DNA from: a bacterium (Candidatus Blackallbacteria) CG13_big_fil_rev_8_21_14_2_50_49_14
GTDB lineage: Bacteria; Cyanobacteriota; Sericytochromatia; UBA7694
Direction: 5' to 3'
DNA: 64,000 nt
Assembly: GCA_002783405.1 (NCBI GenBank)
Contig: PFGG01000064.1
Location: forward strand, 124,001-188,000
This document shows, in pieces, positions 33,427 through 41,799 of this stretch (position 1 is its first letter; the number at the start of each line of letters is the position of its first letter). The notes under the pieces are model-generated. The model searched no databases, was not told where the DNA came from, and was given only the letters and a program-made list of their open reading frames with translations. A program made the translations under genes and the position numbers.

Positions 33427-35267
33427 TCCTTCTCCTGTTCGAGCAGTTGCTCAATTTTTTGCTTCACTTCCCGAATTTTAAAGGGCTGTCCTTGAATTTT
33501 ACAGAGAGATTCAATCGGCTGTTCGTAGGTATATTTCAAGACCTTGGCCAATTGACCCAGATTGAGTTCGGGAACCAAAATCTTTTTAAAGCCTTTCATC
33601 AGGCTCTCAAGATTGCGTGGAAAAGGGCTCAGATAACGCAGGTGGGCATGTGAAACAGATTTTCCTTCGCGCTGAAGCTGCTGTACGGCTGAGAAAACTG
33701 CACCGTAGGTGCCTCCCCAGCTAATCACCAGCACGTCTCCACTATCTTCGCCCGTGACTTCCTGTTCGGGAATGAAATCTGCAATGCGTTGAATTTTTTC
33801 TTCACGTAGCAGACTCATTTTTTCATGGTTCAGTGGATCATAGCTGACATTGCCCGTGTTTTCCTGACCTTCCAGGCCTCCGATTCGGTGTTCAAAACCA
33901 GGCATGCCGGGAATGGCCCAGGATCTGGCAAGATGGGTTTCGTTGCGTTGAAAAGGTTTGAATTCAGTGGGATCACTGGGGCGACGGACCTGAATTTCAG
34001 GCAGTTGATCAAGATCCGGGAGCTTCCAGGGGCCGGTTCCGTTTGCAATATAGCCATCGGAAAGCAGAATCACAGGGGTCATGAAGGTCACTGCAATTCG
34101 GGCTGCTTCCAGGGCCACCTCGAAACAGTCTGTGGGTTTGCTACAGGCCAGTACGCAGAGAGGAGACTCTCCGTGGCGGGAATAGAGCGAGAGCATGAGA
34201 TCGGATTGCTCGGTTTTGGTCGGCATGCCGGTTGAGGGGCCTGCTCGCTGGACATCAATAATCACCAGGGGCAGTTCTGTTTTGACCGCCAGACCCATGG
34301 CTTCAGCCTTGAGGCAGATGCCAGGCCCAGAGGTCGAGGTGACGGCCAGTCCGCCCCCATAGCTGGCACCGATTGAGGCGCAAACCGCTGCAATTTCATC
34401 CTCGGCCTGAAAAGTGATCACACCATACTCTTTGTGCTTGGAAAGCTCATGCAGGATATCGCTGGCGGGGGTAATTGGGTAGGTGCCTAAAAACAGGGGA
34501 ATCCCGGCCTGTCGGGAAGCTGCGATCAGACCCAGGGCCAAAGACTGGTTGCCTGAAATGCTGCGGTAGGTGCCTGGTTCAATTGATGCAGGTTTGATTT
34601 CAAACGAACTGGGCATCAATTCTGCCGTATTGGCATAGTTATAACCGGCCTGCATGGCAAGTTTATTGGCTTCAGCCAAAAGGGGTTTTTTCGAAAATTT
34701 GCGATCAATCCAATCTTTGCTCGGGCCCAGGGGGCGATTGTACATCCAATACATCATGCCCAGGGCAAAGAAGTTCTTGCAGCGCCCCTTTGAGCGGTTG
34801 TCAATTTCCAAGGACTCGAGGGCATTTAAGGTCAGCTTGGTGACATCAACTTTGATCAGCCGGTAGCCTTCCAAACTGCTGTCTTCCAGGGGGTTGCTGG
34901 CATATCCCGCTTTTTCAAGATTTCGGCTCGTAAACTGAGATTCATCAATCACAACGGTCGCCCCTTTGGGGAGAATCGGCAAATTCACCTTGAGGGCGGC
35001 AGGATTCATTGCTACCAAAACATCGGGTTCATCGCCAGGGGTATAGATTTCTACTTCACCAATCTGAACCTGAAAGCTGGAGACCCCTGGGAGGGTTCCG
35101 GCTGGGGCGCGAATTTCAGCGGGGAAATCGGGAAAGGTGGCAAGATCATTGCCGACAATGGCTGAGGTATTCGTAAATTGAGTTCCGGTGAGTTGCATAC
35201 CATCTCCGGAATCTCCGGCAAAACGAATCGTAACTTGATCCAGTTCGAGGCGGGATTTGGTAGTCAT
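33423..35267 (-). CDS. korA: 2-oxoacid:ferredoxin oxidoreductase, alpha subunit
   Basis: A 614-residue subunit with the gamma domain fused in front, as in the two-subunit Kor enzymes. The gamma part starts IRFAGDSGDGMQLTG and holds FPAEIRAPAGT. The alpha part shows NQSLALGLIAASRQAGIP, YPITPASDIL, QAEDEIAAVCASIGASYGG, TSTSGPG and a late domain-II region with VLVISWGGTYG. It forms the ThDP site with KorB in the cytoplasm. I chose the ATG that begins TTKSRLELDQ: it matches the usual family length and has AAGG 10 bases upstream, whereas the frame remains open for another 54 codons. The 134 bases upstream probably hold the promoter of the korA-korB-lipoprotein operon. Confidence 0.93.
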   Translation of the reverse strand: MTTKSRLELDQVTIRFAGDSGDGMQLTGTQFTNTSAIVGNDLATFPDFPAEIRAPAGTLPGVSSFQVQIGEVEIYTPGDEPDVLVAMNPAALKVNLPILPKGATVVIDESQFTSRNLEKAGYASNPLEDSSLEGYRLIKVDVTKLTLNALESLEIDNRSKGRCKNFFALGMMYWMYNRPLGPSKDWIDRKFSKKPLLAEANKLAMQAGYNYANTAELMPSSFEIKPASIEPGTYRSISGNQSLALGLIAASRQAGIPLFLGTYPITPASDILHELSKHKEYGVITFQAEDEIAAVCASIGASYGGGLAVTSTSGPGICLKAEAMGLAVKTELPLVIIDVQRAGPSTGMPTKTEQSDLMLSLYSRHGESPLCVLACSKPTDCFEVALEAARIAVTFMTPVILLSDGYIANGTGPWKLPDLDQLPEIQVRRPSDPTEFKPFQRNETHLARSWAIPGMPGFEHRIGGLEGQENTGNVSYDPLNHEKMSLLREEKIQRIADFIPEQEVTGEDSGDVLVISWGGTYGAVFSAVQQLQREGKSVSHAHLRYLSPFPRNLESLMKGFKKILVPELNLGQLAKVLKYTYEQPIESLCKIQGQPFKIREVKQKIEQLLEQEKE

Positions 35268-35401
35268 GGAAAAGTGACCTTCATGCAGAATTTTGGCGGG
35301 TTTGCGGCAAAACCCTATGCCGTTACTCAGACATTTTAGCACGTTCACGGCATGCTGGGGCAGAGAGATTTTGGGGTGAGAAGGGTCATTATCCAAGCGT
35401 T

Positions 35402-36169
35402 TCAGCTGGCTCTCAGCGATTTTTGCCAATCGAGAATTTTTTCAATCACCCATTCTGGAGCATCCAGGGGCAGGTCATGCCCGGCATGGGGATGGCTCTG
35501 GTAAGGGAGTTCAAGAAATTTTGCCAAAGCGCGTGTACATTCAGGGTTGACGAAACGATCCCCTTCGGAATTGAGCAGTAAAATCGGCGTTTGCTTGGGT
35601 TTGCTTCCGAGTTGGTACTGTGAGGCTGCGTAGAGTTGGCGCAGGGCATTTTCGCGTGAAATGGGCCGGATATGCTGAATCTTTGCAAATTTAGAGGCAG
35701 CAATCAAATGGTGGTGAGGTTCATTGCTGACCAGTCTGAGCAGATGACGCTCTCTGGCCTCCAGGTCGCGGGTGACCAGTAGCAGGCGCAGAATCCAGGG
35801 GTAATTATGCGGTTGCAGGCGATGATGCACGGGGCTGAGCCCGCGCAGGCTGGTATTGATCAGTACAGCCCCTGCAAATTGGTCTGGATAGCGCACCAAC
35901 CATTCCAGCGTGATCATGGCCCCCAAAGAGATCGAGAGAATCCAGGGTTTGGCTGAAGTTTCGGAATTCTGCCTTAAAAAATCTGCTTGAAGGGCTTCTA
36001 CCATGCCCGCAATCGAAGTGGGGCTTTTTTCTTGAAAACGATGACCTGTGCCGGGAATTTCAAGAAAATGCAGATCGGACTCTGGCTGGGCTTGTTTGAA
36101 TTGGCGGGGAAACTGAAGCCAATGGCCTGACTCTCGAATCAAGCCCCTTAAAAAGAACCAATGGGTCAT
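35402..36169 (-). CDS. Alpha/beta-hydrolase fold protein
   Basis: A 255-residue protein with an alpha/beta-hydrolase layout. The start THWFFLRGLIRESGHW is a typical first strand with an oxyanion-hole R-G. The nucleophile elbow reads LSISLGAM (S-x-S-x-G rather than the usual G-x-S-x-G), the acid is probably the Asp in SEGDRFVNP, and the His is in HAGHDLPLD. All three catalytic residues are in the expected order, so it is likely an active esterase, lipase or similar. The Gly-to-Ser change at the elbow is known in some members. It is translationally coupled to the PAS-domain gene upstream (ATGA). The substrate is unknown. Confidence 0.78.
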   Translation of the reverse strand: MTHWFFLRGLIRESGHWLQFPRQFKQAQPESDLHFLEIPGTGHRFQEKSPTSIAGMVEALQADFLRQNSETSAKPWILSISLGAMITLEWLVRYPDQFAGAVLINTSLRGLSPVHHRLQPHNYPWILRLLLVTRDLEARERHLLRLVSNEPHHHLIAASKFAKIQHIRPISRENALRQLYAASQYQLGSKPKQTPILLLNSEGDRFVNPECTRALAKFLELPYQSHPHAGHDLPLDAPEWVIEKILDWQKSLRAS

Positions 36170-37320
36170 GGACTTTCTTGATCTAAGATGCTGAGATCGG
36201 TGCCCAATCCCAAAATCCGAATAAAACGGCCGGGGTGGTCTCCTCCAGGCAATTGCTTGCCGCTCAGACGCAAAATAATCGAAACTTGGTGACCTTCGCG
36301 GTGATTCAGCTTGAGCAGAACCGGAGACTCCGGTAAAACGCCTGCTTGGATGCTGTCTTTGAGTTCGGATAACCAGGTGGTTTGGGCGTCGGGTAAAAAT
36401 AATTTCCAGCTCTTCCAATCATTGTCCATGTGCACATAACCCAACATCTGTTTCCAGCGCGAAGAAAAATAGATCGTATCGTTGGTGGGATTCCACTCAA
36501 AGAAGCCATCCTGACTGGCGTCTACAAAGAGCTGCAGAAGTTCCTGCTGGTGTTGAAGATCTTCTTTGAGCTGGGCTTCAAGGGTTTCATCCCGAAAAAC
36601 ATAAACCACCCGCAAAGCCTCTCCTTCCGCATTTCTGAGAATGCGTCCACTGCACCAGAGCGTAATCAGGGAGCCATCCTGGTGCATAAAGCGGGTGCGG
36701 TGTTCAACCGTGCTCTCGTCCCCATTAATGGCGTTCCAAATCAGGTTTTGAACAGGCTCTGCTTCTGCGGGTGAAAGGGCATTGAAAAAGATTTGAATAA
36801 TTTGAGGAATAGCGATGCGACCAAAGCCCAACATGACTTTCAGACGCTGAGAATAGCGGGCAACGCCAGATTTTAAATCCCAATCCAACATGCCTTCTGC
36901 GGCTTCTTCAGCCAGAATTTTTTGCAGCTGTTGCTCCAGCGTTTGTCCTGGGGTGGGGTGTTCTTCGGGCCGAAAACTCAGCAAGAGACCCTGCTGTAAG
37001 CGTACCAGTTTGACTTCATACGCCGCTAAATCAGGGTTGTCTGAGAGATTGTAAGTCCATTCCTTGTGTTCTCCCGAATCCATGACGTGTTGATAGATCA
37101 TCCAAATCGAATCGGGAATATGTTCAGGAAAATCTCTGCGCAAGCGCAAAGGCCCTGTGACTTCATTGGAAATACCCAGCCACTCTGCAGCTTGGGAATT
37201 GAGGTTTTCAATCTCAAAATCATGTATCTTGCCTTCTGTATCGTGTACTGGAACACAATAGAGACAAGGGTTAAACGCACTTGCCATGACAGCGCTGATG
37301 ACGGCTTCATCCAAGGACAC
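36166..37320 (-). CDS. Multi-PAS sensor protein without output domain
   Basis: A 384-residue soluble protein made of three PAS-like domains at about residues 10-115, 135-245 and 255-380. The last two are the clearest (WDLKSGVARYSQRLKVMLGF...HRTRFMHQDGSLITLWCSGR; FFEWNPTNDTIYFSSRWKQMLGYV). The second and third are joined by a short coiled coil. No kinase, GGDEF or HTH domain follows, so it must signal through protein contacts, or it is a modulator of another sensor. The GTG start has GAGG nine bases upstream. The stop overlaps the alpha/beta-hydrolase start, so the two probably work together. The ligand is unknown. No Cys or His marks a heme or flavin site. Confidence 0.8.
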   Translation of the reverse strand: MSLDEAVISAVMASAFNPCLYCVPVHDTEGKIHDFEIENLNSQAAEWLGISNEVTGPLRLRRDFPEHIPDSIWMIYQHVMDSGEHKEWTYNLSDNPDLAAYEVKLVRLQQGLLLSFRPEEHPTPGQTLEQQLQKILAEEAAEGMLDWDLKSGVARYSQRLKVMLGFGRIAIPQIIQIFFNALSPAEAEPVQNLIWNAINGDESTVEHRTRFMHQDGSLITLWCSGRILRNAEGEALRVVYVFRDETLEAQLKEDLQHQQELLQLFVDASQDGFFEWNPTNDTIYFSSRWKQMLGYVHMDNDWKSWKLFLPDAQTTWLSELKDSIQAGVLPESPVLLKLNHREGHQVSIILRLSGKQLPGGDHPGRFIRILGLGTDLSILDQESP

Positions 37321-37437
37321 GATCCAGAACCTCTTTTCGCAAATTTACCAGAGCAGCGAGAAGACTGGCTTTCACAGCATAACCAAAGCGCTGAAAAAAC
37401 TCAAGCCTCCATGAATCGGTTTTGAGCGGGACAGGGT

Positions 37438-38658
37438 TTATTCCTGGTGCCACATTCGGGCAGGATGCGCCAGGCGGGTGTGAATCTGTTCGGCAACCCG
37501 CAAACCCGCATCGACACGTTTGTTCTTGCGAATATTTTCACGCATGGCCTGATAAGCGGCTGGATTTTCAATCAAATTCCGGATAGCCGGGATCAATTCT
37601 GAGGACTCGTCGATGACTGTACCGATGCCATTGTCACGAATGAAATCCACATTGCCTTTTTCCTGGTACATGGTGTAATTGCTGTCATCGAGAATGATCG
37701 GCAAATCACAGGCCATGGCCTCCATAATCGTACCTGGGCCAGGTTTGGTAATTACAGCATCTGAGATACTCATTAAACTGGGAACTTCAGTGGTGAAACC
37801 AAAGGGGTGAATCGGAATTGGAGCCTGACTTGCAAATTCCTGCATCTGTTGAAAGAGTTTTTGATCTTTGCCGCAGATCGCCAGCACCTGAACAGGCAGT
37901 TGACTGGCGGCGATCATCTCTGAAAAACGCAGAATGTTTTTGCCACCTGAGCCCCCCATCATAATCAAGAGGGTAAAACGATCGGCTGCCAAACCATATT
38001 GTTTGCGCAAGACCTCTCGCGGGGGCAGGGGCTGTGAAAAGCGAATATCCATTGGATGCCCGAGAATTTCGATTTTCTGCGCTTCGACGCCATGCTGAAT
38101 ACAGGCTTCACGGGCTTCGGGGGTGGAGACGATGATTTGATCACAATAGGGGTGAACCCAGGAATCTCGAATGGTGACGGCATCTGTGACGACGGTCAGA
38201 TTGGGAATATAGCCGTCGCGCTGGAGGGTTGCGTTCATGACCTCATGCGCACCGTGAATTAACATCACCACCATATCGGGTTTGAGCTTTGCGAGTGCTT
38301 TGCGAAAATGGGGAACCCCAAAGGGCAGCAGCGAAGTGCGGGAACCACTTAAACTTCCAAAAATCCAGGGTTCGAGCCAATAGTGGCCGTGTTGCAGGGC
38401 CAGATTATAGGAGCCTACATAAACGGTGCCCAAAAAGCGACCAAAGGGGCCAATCATATCTTCAACATTGACCGTTACCGTATCAAATTGGTGGGGATAG
38501 GCGTGGTGCAGGGCCTGCGTAATCGCGCGGGCGGCACTGTGATGCCCCCCTCCTGCTTCACAGACAATAAAGACGACACGGGGTTTTGAGGCTCCCGGTG
38601 TAATCTTTGACATGGCTTCTGAAGTCAACGAACCCGTTGAGGAATGATTAATCTGCAT
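37438..38658 (-). CDS. MGDG-synthase-type UDP-glycosyltransferase (GT28 fold)
   Basis: A 406-residue membrane-surface enzyme of the MurG/MGDG synthase group, which moves a sugar from UDP-sugar to diacylglycerol. The acceptor domain begins VVFIVCEAGGGHHSAARAI, the G-G-G-H-H-S-A signature of MGDG synthases and UgtP. The donor domain shows LLIMMGGSGGKN and ITKPGPGTIMEAMACDLP, the UDP-binding P-G-x-x-T-x-x-E-A pattern. It should make mono- or diglycosyl-diacylglycerol, a membrane lipid also typical of cyanobacteria and Firmicutes. Whether the sugar is glucose or galactose cannot be told. The N-terminal 25 residues are poorly conserved and the ATG lacks a clear ribosome site, so the start may be at residue 16. 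It follows the DUF2807 lipoprotein after 41 bases. Confidence 0.85.
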   Translation of the reverse strand: MQINHSSTGSLTSEAMSKITPGASKPRVVFIVCEAGGGHHSAARAITQALHHAYPHQFDTVTVNVEDMIGPFGRFLGTVYVGSYNLALQHGHYWLEPWIFGSLSGSRTSLLPFGVPHFRKALAKLKPDMVVMLIHGAHEVMNATLQRDGYIPNLTVVTDAVTIRDSWVHPYCDQIIVSTPEAREACIQHGVEAQKIEILGHPMDIRFSQPLPPREVLRKQYGLAADRFTLLIMMGGSGGKNILRFSEMIAASQLPVQVLAICGKDQKLFQQMQEFASQAPIPIHPFGFTTEVPSLMSISDAVITKPGPGTIMEAMACDLPIILDDSNYTMYQEKGNVDFIRDNGIGTVIDESSELIPAIRNLIENPAAYQAMRENIRKNKRVDAGLRVAEQIHTRLAHPARMWHQE

Positions 38659-38699
38659 GAAAATTATTTTAACGTATCCCCCAGCGAACGGGTAGTTGG

Positions 38700-39506
38700 T
38701 CAGTGAGCTTTGAGGGTAGAGGCTCCTGAAACTTGGGAGCTGATCTGAGGAGAACCTGCATATTCCATAGCGGAAGCATCGCTCAAATTCACATCCAGGC
38801 GTCGGTTCACTGTCAGACTGGCTTTGCTGGCTTTTTCAAGTTTGAGGGTCGCTTCGCCCACGATCAGGTTTAAGGCTGAAATACGACTGGCTCCAACACC
38901 ACTCAAATTCAGGCTTTCGAGGGTACCATAGGCGGTTAAACTGGTTGCGTCTGAGAGCTTTGCCTCAAAACTCCCGATATTCATGGAGCGAATTTCAATC
39001 ACCGCAGCATTGCCTGCTGTGAGTTTAAAGCTTGAGCAGTTGGGGTTCGAAAGCAAAACCTCTGCCGGTGCCGTAATCTCCATGCTCAGGGGCTCTTTGC
39101 CTGACAGGCCGAGCATCGAGAATTTGGCGGGGGCCGAAATCTGCACGTCACTCAAAGCAGGCCCTTTAAGTATCATTTTACTTTGCGTGGCCGTATTGTA
39201 GCTTTGGGCCAGTTTGATCAGCAGGCGGTTATTGCTCACGCTGGTTTGAATCAGGGGCAAAATATTCGCATCGGCATGGATGCTTAAACCTTTATCGGAA
39301 TCTGATTGCGTATACTCGATTTCAATCGGAGCTTGAATATCCAGATTCTCAAATTTTCCATCGAGGGGACGTTCTTCGACTTGAATATTGCCGTCTCCTT
39401 TCAAAGGGTTGACCAGGCTGTTGACCAGTGGGCTGATATCGAGTTTTTCGCAACCACTGAGCAGCAGTCCTGCACTGGCGCAAACTATCAGGGCTTGTTT
39501 TTTCAT
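38700..39506 (-). CDS. DUF2807 (head-GIN) lipoprotein
   Basis: A 268-residue predicted lipoprotein with a signal ending in LLLSGC (Cys19). The body is the DUF2807 beta-helix: repeats of short strands and turns (FENLDIQAPIEIEYTQSD, LKGPALSDVQISAPAKFSM, FEAKLSDATSLTAYG), with ALSDV and VGAS-type turns. Such proteins lie at the cell surface or in the periplasm and have no known enzymatic role. They may act as adhesins or sensors. The start overlaps the epimerase stop by 4 bases (ATGA), so it is co-translated with the SDR and epimerase genes. That is surprising company for a surface protein. Confidence 0.82.
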   Translation of the reverse strand: MKKQALIVCASAGLLLSGCEKLDISPLVNSLVNPLKGDGNIQVEERPLDGKFENLDIQAPIEIEYTQSDSDKGLSIHADANILPLIQTSVSNNRLLIKLAQSYNTATQSKMILKGPALSDVQISAPAKFSMLGLSGKEPLSMEITAPAEVLLSNPNCSSFKLTAGNAAVIEIRSMNIGSFEAKLSDATSLTAYGTLESLNLSGVGASRISALNLIVGEATLKLEKASKASLTVNRRLDVNLSDASAMEYAGSPQISSQVSGASTLKAH

Positions 39507-39961
39507 GACTTTGTCTCCGGCATGTCTTCGCTGAGTTCCAGTAAAATTCCCCCGGTGGCTTTGGGGTGAACAAAAGCGATGCGTTTGTGGTTGGCGCCAG
39601 GTTTGGGCACTTTATCAATCAACTGTACTCCGGCTGCCTCCAATTTTTCGAGCAATTCTGGCAGCCCCTGTACTTTCAAGCAAACATGATGAATTCCAGG
39701 GCCACGCTTTTCGAGGGCTTTGGCAATCGGGCTCTCGTCTGAAGTGGGTTCAAGCAGTTCCAAATGGCATTCACCCGTGTTCAGAAAGGCGACCTTTACT
39801 TTTTCAGTGGGCACTTCTTCGCTTTTGAGGACTTCCAGACCCATCAGGCTTTGCCAGAAAGGCAGGGCCTGCTCCAGGCTTTTGACTGCGACGCCAATAT
39901 GGTCAAGACGAAACCCCTGCAGTGCTTCCGGCAGATCCAGGGGCAAAGGTGATGAACTCAT
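39503..39961 (-). CDS. mce: Methylmalonyl-CoA epimerase
   Basis: A 152-residue cytoplasmic metalloenzyme of the glyoxalase/VOC fold. It interconverts the (S) and (R) forms of methylmalonyl-CoA in propionate use. Motifs: LDHIGVAVKSLEQALPFW with the first metal His, the middle ECHLELLEP, GPGIHHVCLKV with the second His, and GILLELSE with the Glu ligand. Residue spacing and length match the family. The selected ATG overlaps the SDR stop (ATGA) and has GGGAG upstream. The frame extends 18 bases further to a GTG without support. It lies between an SDR gene and a DUF2807 lipoprotein, not next to a mutase in this window. Confidence 0.88.
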   Translation of the reverse strand: MSSSPLPLDLPEALQGFRLDHIGVAVKSLEQALPFWQSLMGLEVLKSEEVPTEKVKVAFLNTGECHLELLEPTSDESPIAKALEKRGPGIHHVCLKVQGLPELLEKLEAAGVQLIDKVPKPGANHKRIAFVHPKATGGILLELSEDMPETKS

Positions 39962-40785
39962 GATTTTGCGTGCTCCCACATCTCATTCAGATCAGGCATT
40001 TCGCTGCCGGGAACACAGGCATACTGCTCAAAATCGGTGACCCCCGCCCCGCGCAGGAGCGGTTCATCGAGCAAGGCCTGGCCTGAATAGGTCAGGGGAT
40101 CTTGGCTGACAATTTCGAGCACGGCGTCGGCCATAATGCTGGCCTTGCGCCAGAGTTTGCGATCTCCCAGCCCCCAGTTGATGGTGGCCTGACTTTCAAT
40201 CAAGGTAACAGGCCAGAGCGAGCAGGCGCCAATGCCATGTTCCCGCATCTCTTCTGCCAGACCCAGGGCCAACATGGTCATGCCGTATTTGCTGATCATA
40301 TAGGCAATGCGGTTGGGCACATGATCCAGATCAATCGGGGGTGACATATTGATAATCATGCCGCTTTTCTGGGCGATCATGCTGGGAAGCACGGCCTGGG
40401 CCGCAAAGAAAGAGGCACGGGCATTGATATCCATGACCAGATCAAAGCGTTTGGGAGGGGTTTCCATTAGGGGACGCCACCAGAGGGCACCCGCATTGTT
40501 GATTAAAATATCAATCCGACCAAAGGTGGCTTGAGTCTTCTCTACCATGGCCTGAATGTCTTCGAGTTCACGCACATTGCATTGAACAGGCAGGGCTTTG
40601 ACGCCCAGGGCTTCGATTTCTTCAGCCACAGTGTAAATCGTGCCAGGCAATTTGGGGTCAGGCTCAGCTGTTTTGCCGGTTACCACGATATTGCAGCCTT
40701 CTTTGGCCAGGGTCAGTGCGATTTCACGGCCGATGCCACGGGTGCTGCCGGTAATGATCGCGACTTTGTCTTGCAGTTTTTTCAT
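39958..40785 (-). CDS. Short-chain dehydrogenase/reductase, HSDL2-like
   Basis: A 275-residue SDR. TGSTRGIGREIAL is the NAD(P)-binding T-G-x3-G-x-G motif, NNAGAL and NMSPPID the following strands, and Y-M-I-S-K (AYMISKYGMTM) the catalytic Tyr-x3-Lys. The Ser is replaced by Pro/Ile next to NMS, as in the HSDL2-like group, whose members have no firm substrate but are often linked to lipid or acyl metabolism. It starts the operon SDR-mce-DUF2807, with a 210-base upstream region shared with the divergent Trp-repeat gene. That region probably holds both promoters; I see no other feature in it. Confidence 0.88.
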   Translation of the reverse strand: MKKLQDKVAIITGSTRGIGREIALTLAKEGCNIVVTGKTAEPDPKLPGTIYTVAEEIEALGVKALPVQCNVRELEDIQAMVEKTQATFGRIDILINNAGALWWRPLMETPPKRFDLVMDINARASFFAAQAVLPSMIAQKSGMIINMSPPIDLDHVPNRIAYMISKYGMTMLALGLAEEMREHGIGACSLWPVTLIESQATINWGLGDRKLWRKASIMADAVLEIVSQDPLTYSGQALLDEPLLRGAGVTDFEQYACVPGSEMPDLNEMWEHAKS

Positions 40786-40995
40786 TTACGCCTCATCTTG
40801 AGCTTTGAGCATGATTTTAGAGTGAGTGCATTATACCGCAGACCGTTCCGTTCAGCGTTATTCTTCGGTACCCTAAAATTGGCTGGCTGTGATAAAGTAT
40901 TTACTACTCACAAAGCATTCCCTTCACGATTTTTGCTGAAAACGAAGTCTTTTATCAAAAATAATCACTTAATTGATTGCTAAGGAGACTCCACC

Positions 40996-41661
40996 ATGAA
41001 CAAAACTTTTGCTGGCCTCTTGCTTTATCTCTGGCTGTCTAACAGTGCCTGTGCCCAAATCCAGCCTGAACCGCAGACCCTTCCCATGAAATCCTCACCG
41101 CAGGCAGTGGCTATACCAACGAACTCCCAAGCGCAGGTTGTTCTCGCCGAATCTCCCTATCAGCTGGCAGAAAAAATCAATTCCTTTGAATTCACACGTT
41201 TAAAAGCCAGCTGGTCAGATCAATGGAATGCCTGGGACATCAATGGCAGCAAAGGCTCACTGAAGGCCGATTGGTCAGATAAAATCTCTGGCTGGTCTTA
41301 TCGTTTGCCGACAGGGAAAGGCGAGATAGATGCCGACTGGTCAGATCAATGGAATGCCTGGACCTTAAAAGCAGGCTCCAAACGTATCCGTATCAAAGCC
41401 AATTGGTCGGACAAATGGAATGATTGGGAGATTTCTGGGCCCAATGGCAAATTAAGGGTCAAAGCCAATTGGTCGGATAAATGGAACGATTGGAATATCT
41501 CGGGCTCAACTGGAAGCATGCGTGTGAAAGCCAATTGGTCAGATCAATGGAATGATTGGAATATCAGCGACAGCATGAAAGGCGAAGATCCTGATCTGAA
41601 AATGGCTGCTGTTTTTGCCTGTATGATCGGGGCTTATGTGGCCAACCATGCCAGCAAATAA
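40996..41661 (+). CDS. Secreted protein with six Trp-Ser-Asp repeats
   Basis: A 221-residue protein of no family that I recognise. Residues 1-20 form a signal peptide (LLLYLWLSNSACA, cleavage after Ala-Cys-Ala). Residues 25-65 are a Gln/Pro/Ser linker. Residues 70-191 are six copies of a 20-23 residue unit whose core is K-A-x-W-S-D-x-W-N-x-W, followed by x-I-x-G-x-x-G-x-x-R/K. Regular Trp placement suggests a beta-repeat that could bind sugar or cell wall, like choline- or glucan-binding repeats, but this is inference. The C-terminus is a short hydrophobic stretch (MAAVFACMIGAYVANHA). The start has TAAGGAG seven bases upstream. It is monocistronic with a hairpin 100 bases after the stop. Confidence 0.75.
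   Translation: MNKTFAGLLLYLWLSNSACAQIQPEPQTLPMKSSPQAVAIPTNSQAQVVLAESPYQLAEKINSFEFTRLKASWSDQWNAWDINGSKGSLKADWSDKISGWSYRLPTGKGEIDADWSDQWNAWTLKAGSKRIRIKANWSDKWNDWEISGPNGKLRVKANWSDKWNDWNISGSTGSMRVKANWSDQWNDWNISDSMKGEDPDLKMAAVFACMIGAYVANHASK
41203..41568 (+). repeat. In-frame tandem repeat encoding WSD units
   Basis: Six direct copies of about 60-69 bases within the secreted protein gene. The core ANWSD(K/Q)WNDW is most alike in copies 4-6, with near-identical DNA (AATTGGTCGGATAAATGGAA and variants). Copies 1-3 are more diverged, so the array seems to grow or be homogenised at its 3' end. Confidence 0.85.
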
Positions 41662-41763
41662 AGCATAAACGAAGCTTGTTGAACGTATATTCAAAATTTG
41701 ACCCTTGGTTCAGCCCTCAAATGATTCAGGGCCTTTGGCTTTGCTTGAGCTTGATGGCGTGAC

Positions 41764-41792
41764 TCACTGTCCCCAAAAGGGGGGGGCAGTGA
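41764..41792. terminator. Bidirectional hairpin between converging genes
   Basis: TCACTGTCCCC and its complement GGGG-x-CAGTGA form an 11-base stem with one G:T pair and an A/G-rich loop. It sits between the Trp-repeat gene and the converging gene at 41800. No strong T-run follows, so I call it a probable terminator. Confidence 0.5.
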
Positions 41793-41799
41793 CGGAGCT

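Noticed and set aside
34654-34866. Plus-strand frame inside korA
   Set aside because: Antisense to a well-conserved enzyme, with no ribosome site or family.
35298-35315. Hairpin GGGTTT/AAACCC before korA as a terminator or riboswitch
   Set aside because: Only six pairs and no T-run on either strand; too weak to call.
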